Source: Chinchilla lanigera
Lineage: Eukaryota; Chordata; Mammalia; Rodentia; Chinchillidae
DNA length: 64,000 nucleotides
NCBI RefSeq assembly: GCF_000276665.1
Contig: NW_004955473.1
Coordinates: 9,827,333-9,891,332, forward strand
Direction: 5' to 3'
Shown: positions 36,901-49,240 of the stretch, in pieces
How the letters are laid out: every line of letters starts with the position of its first letter
Numbering within the stretch: position 1 is the first letter of the stretch
Program-made: the position numbers and the translations under genes
The notes under the pieces: model-generated
Databases searched by the model: none
What the model was told of the DNA's origin: nothing
What the model saw: only the letters and a program-made list of their open reading frames with translations

Positions 36901-39310
36901 AAGTTACCTTGCTCTTTGATTTTAGAAAATTCTGTATCACATATTTCTACTTAAAAAGACACTTACCTTGTGAAGACATTTGTTTCAATATTGTCTTTTC
37001 TAAATGAACTGTGTGCTCCCAATTCTCAAGTAAATATCACCTAGCTGAGGAGACAGCAATCATTTTTAAAACACTTAATAGTATGAAATAAGGATAGGTA
37101 TGGACTAAGAATAGAGAAATGAAAGCAATTAGAAATATTCTCGGTACACATGGACAAGAAAGACTTCACATAGAAAGCAGCTTTTAAAAGATGAATGGGT
37201 TGTGGATAAATCAAGAGACAAGGATCCAGTAGTTTTTGATGATTATACTCTGAGTTGATATAGAAACATAAGATATTGATATGAAAAGATAAAGGAAAAC
37301 TAGAAGAGAAGTGTGATGTAGGTGGAGACAGAGATTTCAACTTAACTATGGGTTTGCTTAATGTCATGAATTTATTATTGTGCTGTATATGTATGTGAAC
37401 ACGCACAAACATGCACATTACATGGAAGACGTATTTTGATCACTCATCGTTCTCTACCCATCCTGGTGCTAACATGACCATATACAAACAGAAAGTTTTC
37501 TGAAGTTCTCAGAGAATCTATCAGTTCATCTTGCAATATTCTTTACTATTCAAAGGAGACCTTCTAGAGCCTACTCTGTTTCTTTTGATCTCAGGGGCCA
37601 AATTAGACATTGTACTGATTGTGATGGAGAAACAGAAAGATGAGAGGTGGTCATAAAGTGGGATGCAAATTGGATTACAGAAATCATTTTGTTGTAGCAA
37701 CAGTTTTCAAATTATATGATGAAGAAGCAATAAAAGCAGTGCATGTGCTTCTGCAGTTTGAATAGCGAACTGGCTATAGCATTGAAAGTCCTTCTTGCTC
37801 TCTGCTTGTCTCTGTACTCAGAAGCTTGAGTTAATTAAACGTGGCTCTCCGAGTGTTGGAATGCCATTTCTAAATGCCTGTGGTAAGAAAAATCACAATC
37901 TATAAAAATCAGTCAAAACGCACATTCTAGAAGAGTCACCATAGTTGCTAGCAATATTTCCTAATGTCCTTTTGTCCTAGCATTCTTGCTTTATTCTGTA
38001 CTGTTTTTTTTCTAATTATTATCTGTTGAGATTAGTGGTTTGCCCTTTGCTTTCTGGCATTGCACATTGTACAGATGCTTTGTGGTGGGACTTTAATTTG
38101 TTCATGATGACACTGTTTCTGCCTTTGCCCATGGGAAAATAAAATTGAGTCATTCTTCCTCTGGCCTTCTTCAACTACATATCCTGTCAGTATGATGTTT
38201 ATCTCAACTTGCCTATTGATGATTACATTGATTGTAGTATATTCTAGTATGCAGCTCTGTGCTTCTGGCTTTTTAGTTTTGTAGTTCACTTTCTTTGAAA
38301 GAAAGCTTATGTGAAACTAAAAAAAAAAATCACTGATTTCCTGATAGTAAAGAACAGAAGTACCTCTGACATGGGTTATTATCTGCTACGTGTATTAGGG
38401 AGTAACTCAAGAAAAACTTATGTGAAAGGAAGAATATATAAAGCTGTGTGATAATGGGCTGCATTCCAGCCAGTCTCTACTGTAATAGCTGAAAATTTAT
38501 TTTAAATAGCTTAAAATGACTTCTGGAAAATGTAACACATTTGTGGGAAAAGATGGTTAGAACTGCTACCTTTGGGTGGATGACCATACTACCAGCTTCT
38601 TTACATCATTGATTTATAAACTATATTTTAAAAGAGAAATGAGGTTTTTAAATTATAGTTTATGTGTTGATTTTTCTTTTTTTCACATCCTGTAAAACAT
38701 AAGCTCTGTAAATCAGAGCCTGACTTAACTACCTACCAGCCTTCTGACCTGGATCAAATTTTGTAAACTCTTAAAGTCATAGTATCTTCACATATGGCAC
38801 TTCACAGGAGTATTGTCTGGAATGTGTGAGATAAGTGATTGTTGGTATGAATGCATTTAATAGTAGTGCAGCTTGAGAGTCAGATGACCAAATATCTAAT
38901 TTGGAACTTTTTTTGTCTTCCACCAGTTAGTATGACACAGATAGATTGTTAGAACAAGGTAATTATACTAGATTTTTTTGTATAAAAATTTTCACAAACC
39001 TAAGAACTTAAATAAAAACAAACATTCATTATCTCTGAGATACTAATAGTAAAGAGTCTAGACATTTTCAGCTGGGTTCTCTGGTTTGGTTATCACCAGG
39101 CTAAACTCATGATGTGAATTGGGACTAAGGTCTTATCTAATGATCCTGTTTTGAGCATATGTAATTGTTGGCAGAATTCAATTCCTTTGATTGTAGGACT
39201 GAAGCTCCCATTTTCTTGCTGGCTATAAGCCCGGAGACACTCTCAGCTACTAGAAGCAGCTCTCCAGTCCTTGCCACATGGATCCCTCCATAAGTCTACT
39301 CACAACATGG

Positions 39311-39314
<4 letters not shown>
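36901..39314. other. TENM1: Intron, nothing firmly recognised
   Basis: A retroviral-LTR-like R/U5 segment may be present at about 37720-37880 (gcaataaaagcagtgcatgt ... taattaaacgtggctctccg), but it is too weak to call. 39150-39310 looks like an old dispersed repeat I cannot name. Confidence 0.35.
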
Positions 39315-39341
<27 letters not shown>

Positions 39342-39343
39342 AA
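39315..39343 (+). repeat. (GA)n microsatellite
   Basis: About 13 GA units. Confidence 0.9.
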
Positions 39344-39401
39344 GTTTACTAAATGGTAGTGAAAGGAGTTGTGTATAAATTATTGGAATAACATCATATC
39401 A

Positions 39402-39890
39402 CCAGCAGCTGCTTTTGCTGCAGCACTAAGAGAAACAGACCCTAAGTCTGATTCTTGGGGCCCCAAGAAGAACTCGACGACTACATTCATCTGCTACCAC
39501 TGTTGAAAGCCAAGCCACCTCAAGAGGAACTGCCCTAAGAAGTTCCCTGGACCATGACCTGAATGCAATGGTGACCACTGGAGATCGGTCTGCCCTCTTA
39601 AGCAGAGGCTCCAGAGCTCAGACCCATCCTACCAGTTAGTCCAACAGGAATGAGGGGGCCCGGGTCATACTCTGCCTTCTCCCTCTGGCCAGACCGTCAT
39701 CTCCATCAAGGAGCCCTGGGTAATCATGACTATAGAGGAAAGAGAAAACAGCCTGTTGCTAGACACAGATGCAAGTCTCTCGGTCCTTCTTTTCAATCCT
39801 GGCCTTCCTTCCAGCTCACACCTCAGTGAAAGGAGTCACTATTTTTCACAACTGTTAGGCTGTAACTACTTTTTAGATCTTTCTTGTGTA
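39402..39890 (+). pseudogene. Fossil endogenous retrovirus gag(NC)-pro fragment, gammaretrovirus-like
   Basis: One + strand frame (codons starting at 39402) carries the end of gag and the start of the protease. First zinc knuckle: Cys 39492, Cys 39501, His 39516, Cys 39531, i.e. CX2CX4HX4C, but with a TGA at 39504 inside it. Second knuckle: Cys 39564, His 39576, Cys 39591; the codon expected for its first Cys (39555) is TGA. A third TGA (39651) followed by GGPG lies 37 codons before the protease active site, where gammaretroviruses place the gag terminator. The active-site motif at 39762 reads D-T-D in place of D-T-G. Two zinc knuckles fit class I ERVs. It is non-functional: no capsid, RT, integrase or env is visible nearby. 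Confidence 0.75.
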
Positions 39891-40286
39891 TCTCTGTCTT
39901 CCTGAAAAACCACTTTGAAGATGTCACCATGTATTACAGCACCCATTAATATTTTCCTACTAATGTGTGCATAACTCTGTAATGTTTGTATTGTTCCTAT
40001 GCTATTTTGTAAATGGATGTATGTTTATTACTTTGTGTTTCCTACAACAACCATTGAGAATAGTCAATGATTATTCATTTGGTCACTCATTTATAGGTCT
40101 ATTTATTTTCTTTAGAAACCACTTTGAATTACCAAAGTATAGTACAACAACCATTGATAATCTCCTACCACTTTTGTCTGTAACTCACTATTATTTGCCT
40201 ATTTATTTTCCTGAGAAACCATCCTGTAGATAACAATATGTAAAACAACAACCACTGATAATTTCCTACCACTTTGTCTGTAACTC
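39890..40286 (+). repeat. Three diverged units of a roughly 90-100 bp repeat
   Basis: Units at about 39890-39977, 40098-40186 and 40198-40286 share the order gaaaccactt..., ...acaacaaccattgataat, cctaccacttt...tgtaactc. The last two are almost adjacent (period about 100). The spacer after unit 1 recurs at 35862-35903. The repeat directly follows the ERV fragment. Confidence 0.7.
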
Positions 40287-40689
40287 GGTAAGCCCCCCTA
40301 TTACTATGTTATCCTTTTTTTACTCTTTAAAATAACTTAAAAAAAAAGGAAAAAAGAAAAAAAGAACATCATATCACCTTTGCCATATGCCTTTGGCTAG
40401 CATCATCAGAGATTACCCTTGCATTGAAAGGGAGGGGATTGTATAGTGGCACAAATTCGGAGGCCATCCAAGGTGTGCTACTGTTATCAAAGAAATAATA
40501 GATAATTCACTGGCCTAAGACCCAAAATAAATGTGGAGTATTGCTGCACAATAATAGTTAAAATATACAATGGGAACTAAATAGCAATTAATTCACAATT
40601 CTTTGTTTTCCTGTGCATATGGCTTTTGAAACTAATGCTTTAGAGACTTTTGCAGGAACATTTTACTTTAAAAGTATTAACAGTGCAAC

Positions 40690-41060
40690 ACATAATTGTG
40701 TACTTATTGTAAAAAAGAAAAATTAAACCAAAGAAAATATAAAATTGAAAAGCTTTTCATTCTTCACTCCTACCCTGACCTGACATATTCCCCTATCAAC
40801 AGGTGCTCAGTGATGATACTTATCTTATTAGATTGATATTTATCTCCTTGTCATGTTTCAAAAATAAAAATTGGATCACGGTATATGTGTTGTTTTGTAA
40901 CTTATTTTTTGAACAATGATTTTCTGATATCTTTCTAACTCAGTGTATGTAGGTCTGCCTCTGTTTTGGATACTCCAATTATGGATGGACAATTAAGCAA
41001 TTTTCAATTTTTTACTTTAATGAATTCCACATACATACATATTTACATACTTGTGAGAGT
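40690..41060 (-). mobile_element. Old LINE fragment, antisense
   Basis: ttttgtaacttattttttga, gatatctttctaactcagtg and tggatggacaattaagcaat resemble the inverse 3' part of old L1 elements. Weak. Confidence 0.4.
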
Positions 41061-42354
41061 TATGTAAGACTAGCTTCTTTAAAAGTGGAATTGATAGGCA
41101 AAGTGTATACATATTTTGATAGAAAGAGATATAGACAATGTCTGATATTTAGATACTGCTGAAAGCCTTCCAGAAAGGATATATGTTTGCACTCAAATAT
41201 ATATATATGATAGCTTTGAAGGGAATATATATATATGAGAGTGCTAGGGTTGTTTTCTATGTTGATGCTTTTCCCCAACCAATTTGTTAATGTTCGATGT
41301 CTGATGGGGTGAAATAGAAGACAGTGAATATGAAAATAAATAGGAGAGAAAACACTGTAAACTATAGGCTGACACAGGCTCATTTAATTGCCCTCAGACA
41401 ATTTATGTCCATTAACAGTTTCTGAAAATTACTTTTAAGGACTTCATTATATGAAGGGATGCCATTTCTCATAGTATGTAAAATTAGAGTACTCATTGTG
41501 ATCCAGTCTACATTATGTACAGATACTTACATGTAAGGGGAAGGAGGAAAGGGAAGTAGGTAAGAGAATAGCTCATTTAGAGAATGAACGTATTGGAAGT
41601 ATAAGATATCATGGAATGTTGGTAATGCATGTTATTAACTCAAAAGCTCTCAGAGTCCTCCTTCAAAGCTATTTCCAAATCACCTCTGATTACATTATTA
41701 GAGATCTCTTAAAACAAGTAAAATAGTTCCGTAAACTAGGTTGTCTATCAGAGTACTAAAAGCTTGCTGAGAGTTATCAACAAAAAAATCACCCCCCTGA
41801 AAAGAGAAATACAGTTGTCTTAATGATATGTAATAGTGCCCAAGGATACTTTGAAGAATGGTATTTATGGAACTGTATGGAGATTTTTCCATTTACTGAT
41901 TACAAAGCCTACTCAGACTCTCAAGGCTCAATTTCAACTATCATGATTTGTTGAGACCTGCATTTCTTGTTCAGCCTTGTGAAAGTAATTATGAATGCTG
42001 CATAAATATTCAATTTTACCCAATTTCTAACAACTACATTCTAACTACTCCGGTTTAGTTTTTCTCTTTTGAATTAGAGTATATAAGAAGAAGATAACAA
42101 ACAAATAAACCTACTTACTACATGCTTTCTGTTTTGCACTTCCAATTATATTTATAATTTGTGGATCAATCATTTAAAGTGGTAATCTTGGCTTGGTCCA
42201 AATGGTTTAATCACCCTGAATTATATGTCCAATATAGTATTTACAGACACACTATAACACACTACACTGCCAATGCTGATAGTTGCTGATTACTCAATCA
42301 CATTGGTGAATGTTTTTAAAAACTTGAAAATATTTTGTACACAAGCATTTTTTA
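41061..42354. other. TENM1: Intron, nothing recognised
   Basis: Two short (AT)n blocks at about 41198-41236; no gene or named repeat. Confidence 0.45.
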
Positions 42355-42502
42355 TTTCTGACATAAGGTCTCACTACATAGTGTAGGCAGGCCTTGAACT
42401 CACAATATATAGCCCAGGCTTGCCTCATACTCATAACGATCCTCCTACCTCAGCCTCCTGAGTGCTGGGATACAGATGGATGCCACCATGTACAGCTTTT
42501 AT
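42355..42502 (-). mobile_element. B1 SINE, antisense, perfect TSD
   Basis: Inverse 7SL-derived body: gtctcactacatagtgtagg, cctcctacctcagcctcctg, gagtgctgggatacagatgg. TSD acaagcatttttta at 42341-42354 and 42503-42516, 14 of 14 identical. Confidence 0.92.
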
Positions 42503-42516
42503 ACAAGCATTTTTTA

Positions 42517-43755
42517 AAGCAGTGATGAAATAATATTTACATTACTTCTGAAGTTTAGAAATAAATTGTAATTACCCTAGTTGTGTACTACACACTGGAA
42601 AAGAAAAACAGTCCATGTGTTTAGGAACTAGTGCTAGCCATTCCCATCCTTTGTGGTTGACCATGCATATCAACATTCCAAAACTTCTGAGAAGTATTAT
42701 AAAAAGGACTTGTACAAATGTTTCTGACAAAAAGTTCTCCAAATTTATTTGTGTTGAGAATTGTTTGCTCTTGAAACACTGACATTCTCATATATTAGGA
42801 AATGTTGATTTAAGAGATTTCATTATCAGAATTAGCATTTTTTAGCTGTATATTTTTTATTTCAACACTTACCATACTAATTTGACATCATTACTTTTAA
42901 TTCATTTCATGAAATTTAAATTTGTTTTTAAAACAAAAATGTTTCAAAAATGTTAAAGCAATACTCTTGGATGGCAAATTGAAGGCAGATTTATTTATAA
43001 AACTCATAAAATGCTTATTAATTAAGACGAATTAGCTATGCAGTGGAAAAGAGGATAATTCTGGATAACCACACCTCTCTCTTTAAAACATTTAATTAAT
43101 GTTTAATAAAAAATGCAGCCTTCAGAGATTGCATTTGATAAACCCTAATCTTTGAATTAATTAATTTATTTTTCATGTTATCATTGTTAACTTTGCTTGG
43201 GGAAGATAATGTAAGGGCATCTCAGGAATTAGATAAAGAAGGACTGCTGGGTCACCTTCACCCAGATGATGAACTGATAACTGTGATTGAAAATTGTAGT
43301 CAACTTAAAAAAAAACAAAATAAAAAAGGAAATTGCTGTCAAATGGAAGTGTAGTTTTAGAAGCTAAACCCTTATAAATTGTATTGACAGGAAACCTGCA
43401 CCTGAGCCACTGTGAATCACTTCACTTGGGTTATATCTAATGGCAATTGGAAGTGTCTTTGTTTCTTATGCTTTTATTGTGAGGCGCTTTTTGTGGTCTC
43501 ACTCAGACGTCTAGTTTATTGGGAAATAAATTTTCAGTGTTTCATATATTGTTTTTTAAAGAAACAGTGGTCACCGCCTGCTGCTTGCCACTCACCAATG
43601 TCTTTTTCCTTCATAATCAAAAAAAGCAGGTCAGCAATTTCTTAGAAAAGTACTAAAGGTTAGCTTTCCCCTGCTCCATGTATCATAGATGAGACCTATA
43701 CCTCGTACAACGTGGAGCATGTATCTTCCTAATCTCCTTCCAACTACACTATTCT
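42517..43755. other. TENM1: Intron, nothing recognised
   Basis: AT-rich; the 77-codon frame at 43412-43645 has no recognisable domain. Confidence 0.45.
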
Positions 43756-43856
43756 GGGGCTGGGGATTTAGCTCAGTGGCAAAAGCGCCTGCCTGGCAAG
43801 CGCAACGTCGTGAGCTCGGTTCCCGGTACCAGAAAAAAAAAAAAAAAAAAAAAAAA
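43756..43856 (+). mobile_element. ID SINE, perfect TSD
   Basis: Near-consensus body ggggctggggatttagctca ... ggttcccggtacc with pure A-tail. TSD ccaactacactattct at 43740-43755 and 43857-43872, 16 of 16 identical. One of the youngest copies here. Confidence 0.96.
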
Positions 43857-44019
43857 CCAACTACACTATTCTCAAGAAGAAAAAAAATGCATACCATTGA
43901 CAAAAAAAGCTTGAAATTTTGCACTTCACTTACTTTGAACCTAAATATGTGTTCTGTAAAGGCTATAGTTTGGCTGAGTTTACACTTATACAAAACTTTT
44001 AATTACTTTTAAGCTTTGT

Positions 44020-44290
44020 ATGACCTGTTTCCTATGCCCAGAACATTCTTCTCTCCTCCTTCCCCCTATCCACTAATCCATAACCCTCCTAGTCTCACAG
44101 ACTCTGTGCATTCTTTAGACCTGAACATAGATGGTACTTTCTCCAGGATGTCTGCCCTACTCCTTTCCATGTGAGCCCCATGATGCTCTGTAAGTTCCTC
44201 ATATACTTAAAAATATTTGAAGTCCCAGTATATTTTTATTTCTTGGCTCTAAAATCCCACAACCATTTTGTAATCTTTAATCACTGAGGG
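44020..44290 (+). mobile_element. L2 LINE fragment
   Basis: gtttcctatgcccagaacat, gacctgaacatagatggtac, ttctccaggatgtctgccct are in the order of the L2 3' region. Confidence 0.55.
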
Positions 44291-44504
44291 TATTCAAGGC
44301 ACAGTTAATCCCTCTAGGTAATTTATGTCAGAGAAAGATCAAACCAAGAGACATATGAGATGCTCAGAATACATGACCTTAAGGTAGCTGCTTTTTTTTC
44401 CCCACACACAAAAATTCCTATACAGTACTATTGAAGAGCTCCTGCAAATTTAGACAAACTCAAAGCTGAAAAGGGTCACCTTGTGTTCTAGAGGATCTTC
44501 TTAC

Positions 44505-44625
44505 TCAAAGTGTAATCCACAGAGTAGCAACATCTATGTCATCTGAGAGCTTGCTGGAAATACAAGATTTAGGGTCTGTCCAAGACATTGTATCAGTCTG
44601 AAGTTAACAAGACTCCCTCCCAGTT
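44505..44625 (+). mobile_element. MER5A-like DNA transposon fragment
   Basis: aaagtgtaatccacagagta, catctgagagcttgctggaa, atacaagatttagggtctgt match the 5' two-thirds of MER5A. Confidence 0.6.
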
Positions 44626-44807
44626 GATTTGTGTGCATGTTTATGTTGGCAGTATGTTAGCCATATGCCTTAGTTAAAAGTGTAAAACACTGAAAAGGAA
44701 TTACCTTTTATTTACCTGGTGTAGCATTATTCTTTTAGAACCTCAGCTCAGAAAATAACCTAAGTACTGTTTTTGAAAGTAAGAGAGTATGTAATTTTTG
44801 AATTTTA

Positions 44808-44909
44808 TCTTTTTTTGTTTGTTTGTTTGTTTTTCCGGTACCAGGAACCGAACTCACGACCTTGCGCTTGCCAGGCATGCGCTTTGCTGCTGAGCTAAAT
44901 CCCCAGCCC
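44808..44909 (-). mobile_element. ID SINE, antisense, perfect TSD
   Basis: GTTT-repeat tail then ccggtaccaggaaccgaact ... aaatccccagccc. TSD aatttttgaatttta at 44793-44807 and 44910-44924. Confidence 0.95.
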
Positions 44910-45039
44910 AATTTTTGAATTTTAGAATAAAGGTTCTCGTGTCCTCAGAGGTGGAGCTGGTGGGAGGTGACTGGCTCGTGCACACAGTAGTAGGTTCATC
45001 CACTGATGAATTCATGGGTGAATGTGTTGTGAGGAGCTG

Positions 45040-46062
45040 GAGCCTCGAGGAAGTGCAGATGGCCAGTAAGGACACGAAAAAATGTTCAGCATCACCGGCC
45101 ATTAGAGAAACACAAATTAAAACAACAGGGAGACACCATTTGACTCAAGAAAGAATGGCTATCATTAAGAAATCAAATAATAACAAATACTGGCAAGGAA
45201 GGATATGGGGGAAAATGAATTCTACATTTTTGGTGGGAATGTAAACTAGTACACTTACTGTGAAAATCAGTGTGGAGATTCCTCAAAAAACACAACTAAA
45301 AGTTCCATTTAACTCAGTTATTCCTCTTCTAGGTATCTTCCCCACAGACCTAAAGACATCATATTACAGGGCTATATGCATAACCATGTTTATAGCAGAA
45401 CAATTTTTAATAGCTAAGTCTTGGAAACCATCTATATGCCCACCAACAGATGAATGAATAAAGAAAATGTGGTATTTATATACAATGGAATACTACTCTG
45501 CCACAGAGAAAGATAAACTTCAGGTATTCATAGGCAAATGGATGCAATTTGAGACCATAAGATTAAGTGAAATAACTCAGACATACAAGCTTAAATATCA
45601 CATGCTTTCTCTTATGTGAGCAAATATGTATATACACACACATATATATGTACATATATATCTGATAGACAAAGAGATGGTAGGGCAATCTTTTTTTTTT
45701 TTGGTTTTTCTCCAGTGCCGGGAACCGAACTCACGACCTTGCGCTTGCCAGGCAGGCGCTTTTGCCGCTGAGCTAAATCCCCAGCCCCTGGTAGGGCAAT
45801 CTTGTCAAATAGATGGGGCAGCAAGAGATAGGGAGAGGAAAGTAGATTAAAAAGAATTGAAGAAAAAGTGATGAAAGTAGTTTTTGCAAATGAGAAGAGG
45901 ACCAATAGTTGAAAGGAACAAGGATAGAAGGAAGGGATGGAGAATGAAAAAAAAAGAATTAAGATGTGGTATGCACATATACCAACTCCTCCCAATGAAT
46001 GGAACCACTATGCAATGCAAACATGTACTAATTTTTAAAATTTTAGGAAAATACAATAAAAA
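45040..46062 (+). mobile_element. L1, 5'-truncated, ORF2 end and 3' UTR
   Basis: Starts in the ORF2 C-terminal region (frame fragments EEVQMAS, KCSASPAIRETQIKTT, MAIIKKSNNNKYWQG) and runs through the 3' UTR to an A-rich end. aggagctg occurs at 45032-45039 and 46063-46070 as the likely TSD. Interrupted by the ID at 45693-45788. Confidence 0.8.
45693..45788 (-). mobile_element. ID SINE inside L1, perfect TSD
   Basis: T-run, ggtttttctccagtgccggg, inverse ID body to aaatccccagccc. TSD tggtagggcaatctt at 45678-45692 and 45789-45803. Frames at 45612-45995 read through it and are not genes. Confidence 0.95.
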
Positions 46063-46345
46063 AGGAGCTGAGACCTGGTTGAAGGTGAGTCACTCGGGGT
46101 GTGATCTGGAAGGGTATATTTTGTCCCCAGCTCCTCCTCTCTATCTCTGCTTCCTGGTTGCCATGAGTTGAGCAACGTCCCTCTCCTGTGCACTTCTGCC
46201 ATGCTGTTTCCGCTTTGGAACTAGACAGTCACGAACTGATTCACCGAAACTGTGAGCCAGTTAAACCTCTTCTCCTTAAAATCGTGGGTATCTGGAATTT
46301 TGTTACAGTGATGGGAAAATGGCCACATGCCATGGACATAATTAT

Positions 46346-46710
46346 GTCGTTCTCAAAATTCATATTTGGAAGCCCTAACTTTTAATGTGATGATATTTAG
46401 ATATAAGACATTTGGTATATAATTTGTTTTAATGAGAGGGACAGATAGAGAGGCCCTCAGTATAGAATTATTGCTCTTTAAAAAAAGAACAAACACTAAA
46501 CACCCTCCCCTCATGGTAGAGCACTCTAAAAAGGTAACCATCTGAAAGCAAGGAATAGAGCCAACATCAGGGATCCAGTCATTATTGGTATCCTGATCTT
46601 AGACTCTCAGCCTTCAGAACTGAGAAAATAAATATAAAATAAATCCCTGTTATATAAGCTACCCAGTCTATGGCATTTTGTTCTGGCAGCCCCTGGATAA
46701 GGCACAGTGC
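46346..46710 (+). mobile_element. MaLR LTR (MST/MLT1 type)
   Basis: caaaattcatatttggaagc, ctaacttttaatgtgatgat, ctgatcttagactctcagcc, agaactgagaaaataaatat, gctacccagtctatggcatt follow the MaLR LTR in order, including its AATAAA region. Confidence 0.75.
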
Positions 46711-47076
46711 AACTATCATTCAATTTTAAGCTTAGTTTCCTTTTCATAAGTAGAAGATCAACAAAGAAATCTGATTTTTGTGAGTGAAGGTGAATGATAT
46801 GTGCATACCAACTTTAATTGTTTTGAGCTTATCTGTCTATCTGGGTTTTCCAGGCATTTAGCAGTGCCCTGAAGAGTTCTGACTGGCCTCAGGAACTATT
46901 CATAAATTTATATCATAAATATGTATTGAGTAAATACTTTACAGGAGAAGGTACTATGCATTGGGTCATGGTAATATGTAGTTGTGAATAACAGAGCAAG
47001 AATTCCTAGATTCCAAAGGATGATGAGGAAGAAACATCTGAAGGCACACAGAACACTGAGCAAGAATGAAGGAATA

Positions 47077-47176
47077 GGGGCTGGGGATTTAACTCAGCGG
47101 CAAAAGCGCCTGCCTGACAAGCGCAAGGTCATGAGTTCGGTTCCCGGTACCGGAGAAAAACCACAAAAAAAAAAAA
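47077..47176 (+). mobile_element. ID SINE, perfect TSD
   Basis: Body ggggctggggatttaactca ... ggttcccggtaccgg, A-tail. TSD aatgaaggaata at 47065-47076 and 47177-47188. Confidence 0.95.
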
Positions 47177-47188
47177 AATGAAGGAATA

Positions 47189-49084
47189 CACTTATCTATG
47201 ATTTTATCTATTCCCATCACTGATGACACCACAAGCATAATGTTAAATACAGCAAATTTTGGGATATTCTAGAGGAAAAAAATTTGACTTTCTGTAAGTG
47301 AACTGTTCAATAACAAATATAATTTGCTATTGCAAAAGGGAGCCCAACAAGCCAACCTGGAGCGGTTTGATATGAGAGACAAAATTACTCAGTATATTAA
47401 TACACCCCTGTAAACTATGTTTTTAGATCTTCCAAGGTATTTATAATCTGTAGCAGGGCCTCACTTTCTGTTCAAGATGTCAGCATCACAATTCTTTCCT
47501 GTTCAGTAAAGAGACAATGGTTTGAGAGCATCTGAAGCAATAAATACATAGTTAGCCTTGACCACAGGCAAAGGAACTAGTATGTGGCATGTTGATTCTA
47601 TGTCTACTGAATCCTGATTCATTTCTTACTTTTTTTTTTTTTTTTGGCTTCTTTTTTCTATCATTCTCCAAATGAGACAGCCAGATTACTCACCTGCTAA
47701 CCAAGGTGGGTCATAACCTGTGCTCTGCATGAAGAGCTTTTGAGAAGCTCCAGGTTCCTGGGAATGGTGCAAAAGCAATTGTTCATGATTGTTACTCCTC
47801 TGTGCTGAGTTTTGCCCGCTCTTTCCTAATAACAGGGAACACATGTTGCTTGCCGAGGAAGTCTTTTTGCCTTCGTGGGAGTCCTTGCTTTCATTTACAG
47901 AATTCAAACCCCATCAGTATTACAGCTGAGTTTAGTTTTAGTTTAGACAGTATTGCTTATATGTTTGCTCTTCCGTTTTTCTTTCTTTCTTTAAGCAAAA
48001 GGAAAAAATACGATGTGCTTATCTAAGAGTGTGTGCTTTCTATCAGAGGAGAAAAGCAAGGTGTAAAATATTTTCTCCACCCAACTGAGGTAATGTTTAG
48101 AGACTGATAAATATTTTCTGACTATTTTTGTTCTTGCCATTTTACTAAAAACTATCTAGTTATGTGACAAGGTTTTACTCTTTGGAGCTCTCAGGTATGA
48201 ATTCTTTGAAGGTAATTTTAGGAATGTAAATATCTTTTCCATGGTAATTATGTCCATATTTTGATCAACAGAATAGCGTAAATCACCTTGAAATAAACAA
48301 AGTAAATAATATTCTAACTTCAGTCCTGTTTTGCTGGAGAAATTGAACTGAAATGTACAAGTGAAATGGTATATTAAGTTTGCTATTGCATGTATATACT
48401 TAAGCAAAATTACAATATATAAACATATATGTTGTCATAATATTAATTATTATATATTACAAAATTCAAATACAAACACCTTTGACAAATTTCCTTAGTA
48501 CTCAGAACATAAAGTTTCATGTAAAAAAGACAAATAGACAGTTGGCTTCTGCTTAGCGTGCACTTTAAAGTTTTTAGAACATAGGGAATTTCAGAGAAGT
48601 ACTGTCGTGTATTTGTAGATTGATGTAGTTTTTAGGTATTACAGCAGCATCTCTTTTTATTTTTTGTACATTTGTATGCAAATATTCACTTAAAGGGTTA
48701 GTCTTTAGCTGTTTCTAAAGTTACCCATCCAACATAATTTTTACTATCATTTGTCCTCAGATACTTGAGCATTCATTCTGGAAGTTAGATAAGTGTTTGA
48801 ATGTTTTTCAATTCTTCCACAGTTACTACAAAGTTTCATTGTATATTGAAATACTTTATGATAATATGTTGCTCTGAAAATATTCTGTATGAAGCAAATA
48901 AGTGTTTAGCCTCTCCTAACAGAGTTTAATTGACAAGGATATAGAAAGAACTTATACAAGTGGTTTTTTTGCCTATAAGGGAATCACATACTACAGGTTC
49001 TAATGAAATAATCATAGGGTTATTGTGTAGCACTTTGTGTCTGTCTAATGGTGGGCATCTAAGAAAAGATTTTGAAAGTAGTGT
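47189..49084. other. TENM1: Intron, nothing recognised
   Basis: A T-run at about 47630-47646 is the only structure of note. No exon or named repeat. Confidence 0.45.
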
Positions 49085-49240
49085 CTGGTGGTCGATATTA
49101 TTATCCTCATTTGAAAGATGACAGCAGAGAGGTCCGAAGAGGTCAAGCCACATGTCCAACTTACAAGAAGTTATTGCCAGAAATTGAATTCTCAAGGCTC
49201 CCATCCTGTACTCTATCCACTCCTGTCACTCAGCTCTGAG
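49085..49240 (+). mobile_element. MIR SINE fragment
   Basis: gatattattatcctcatttg, gaagaggtcaagccacatgt, attgaattctcaaggctccc match the MIR 3' half in order. Confidence 0.65.

Larger units (their letters stand above)
44925..46345 (+). mobile_element. MaLR-type LTR split by an L1
   Basis: 44935-45039 (gggaggtgactggctcgtgc, tcatccactgatgaattcat) and 46071-46345 (cactcggggtgtgatctgga, ttcctggttgccatgagttg, actgtgagccagttaaacct) are consecutive parts of one old LTR of the MST/MLT1 style. An L1 sits between them. Confidence 0.55.

Noticed and set aside
37720..37880. Possible LTR R/U5 segment of the ERV at 39.4 kb
   Set aside because: Only a short resemblance (AATAAA-like signal and a GGCTCTCCGAG-like segment); no second copy or TG...CA ends found.
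39972..40286. CRISPR-like array
   Set aside because: Only three diverged units of about 90-100 bp in a mammalian intron; no uniform short repeats and unique spacers.
45612..45995. 127-codon minus-strand frame
   Set aside because: It reads through an L1 3' UTR and the inserted ID.
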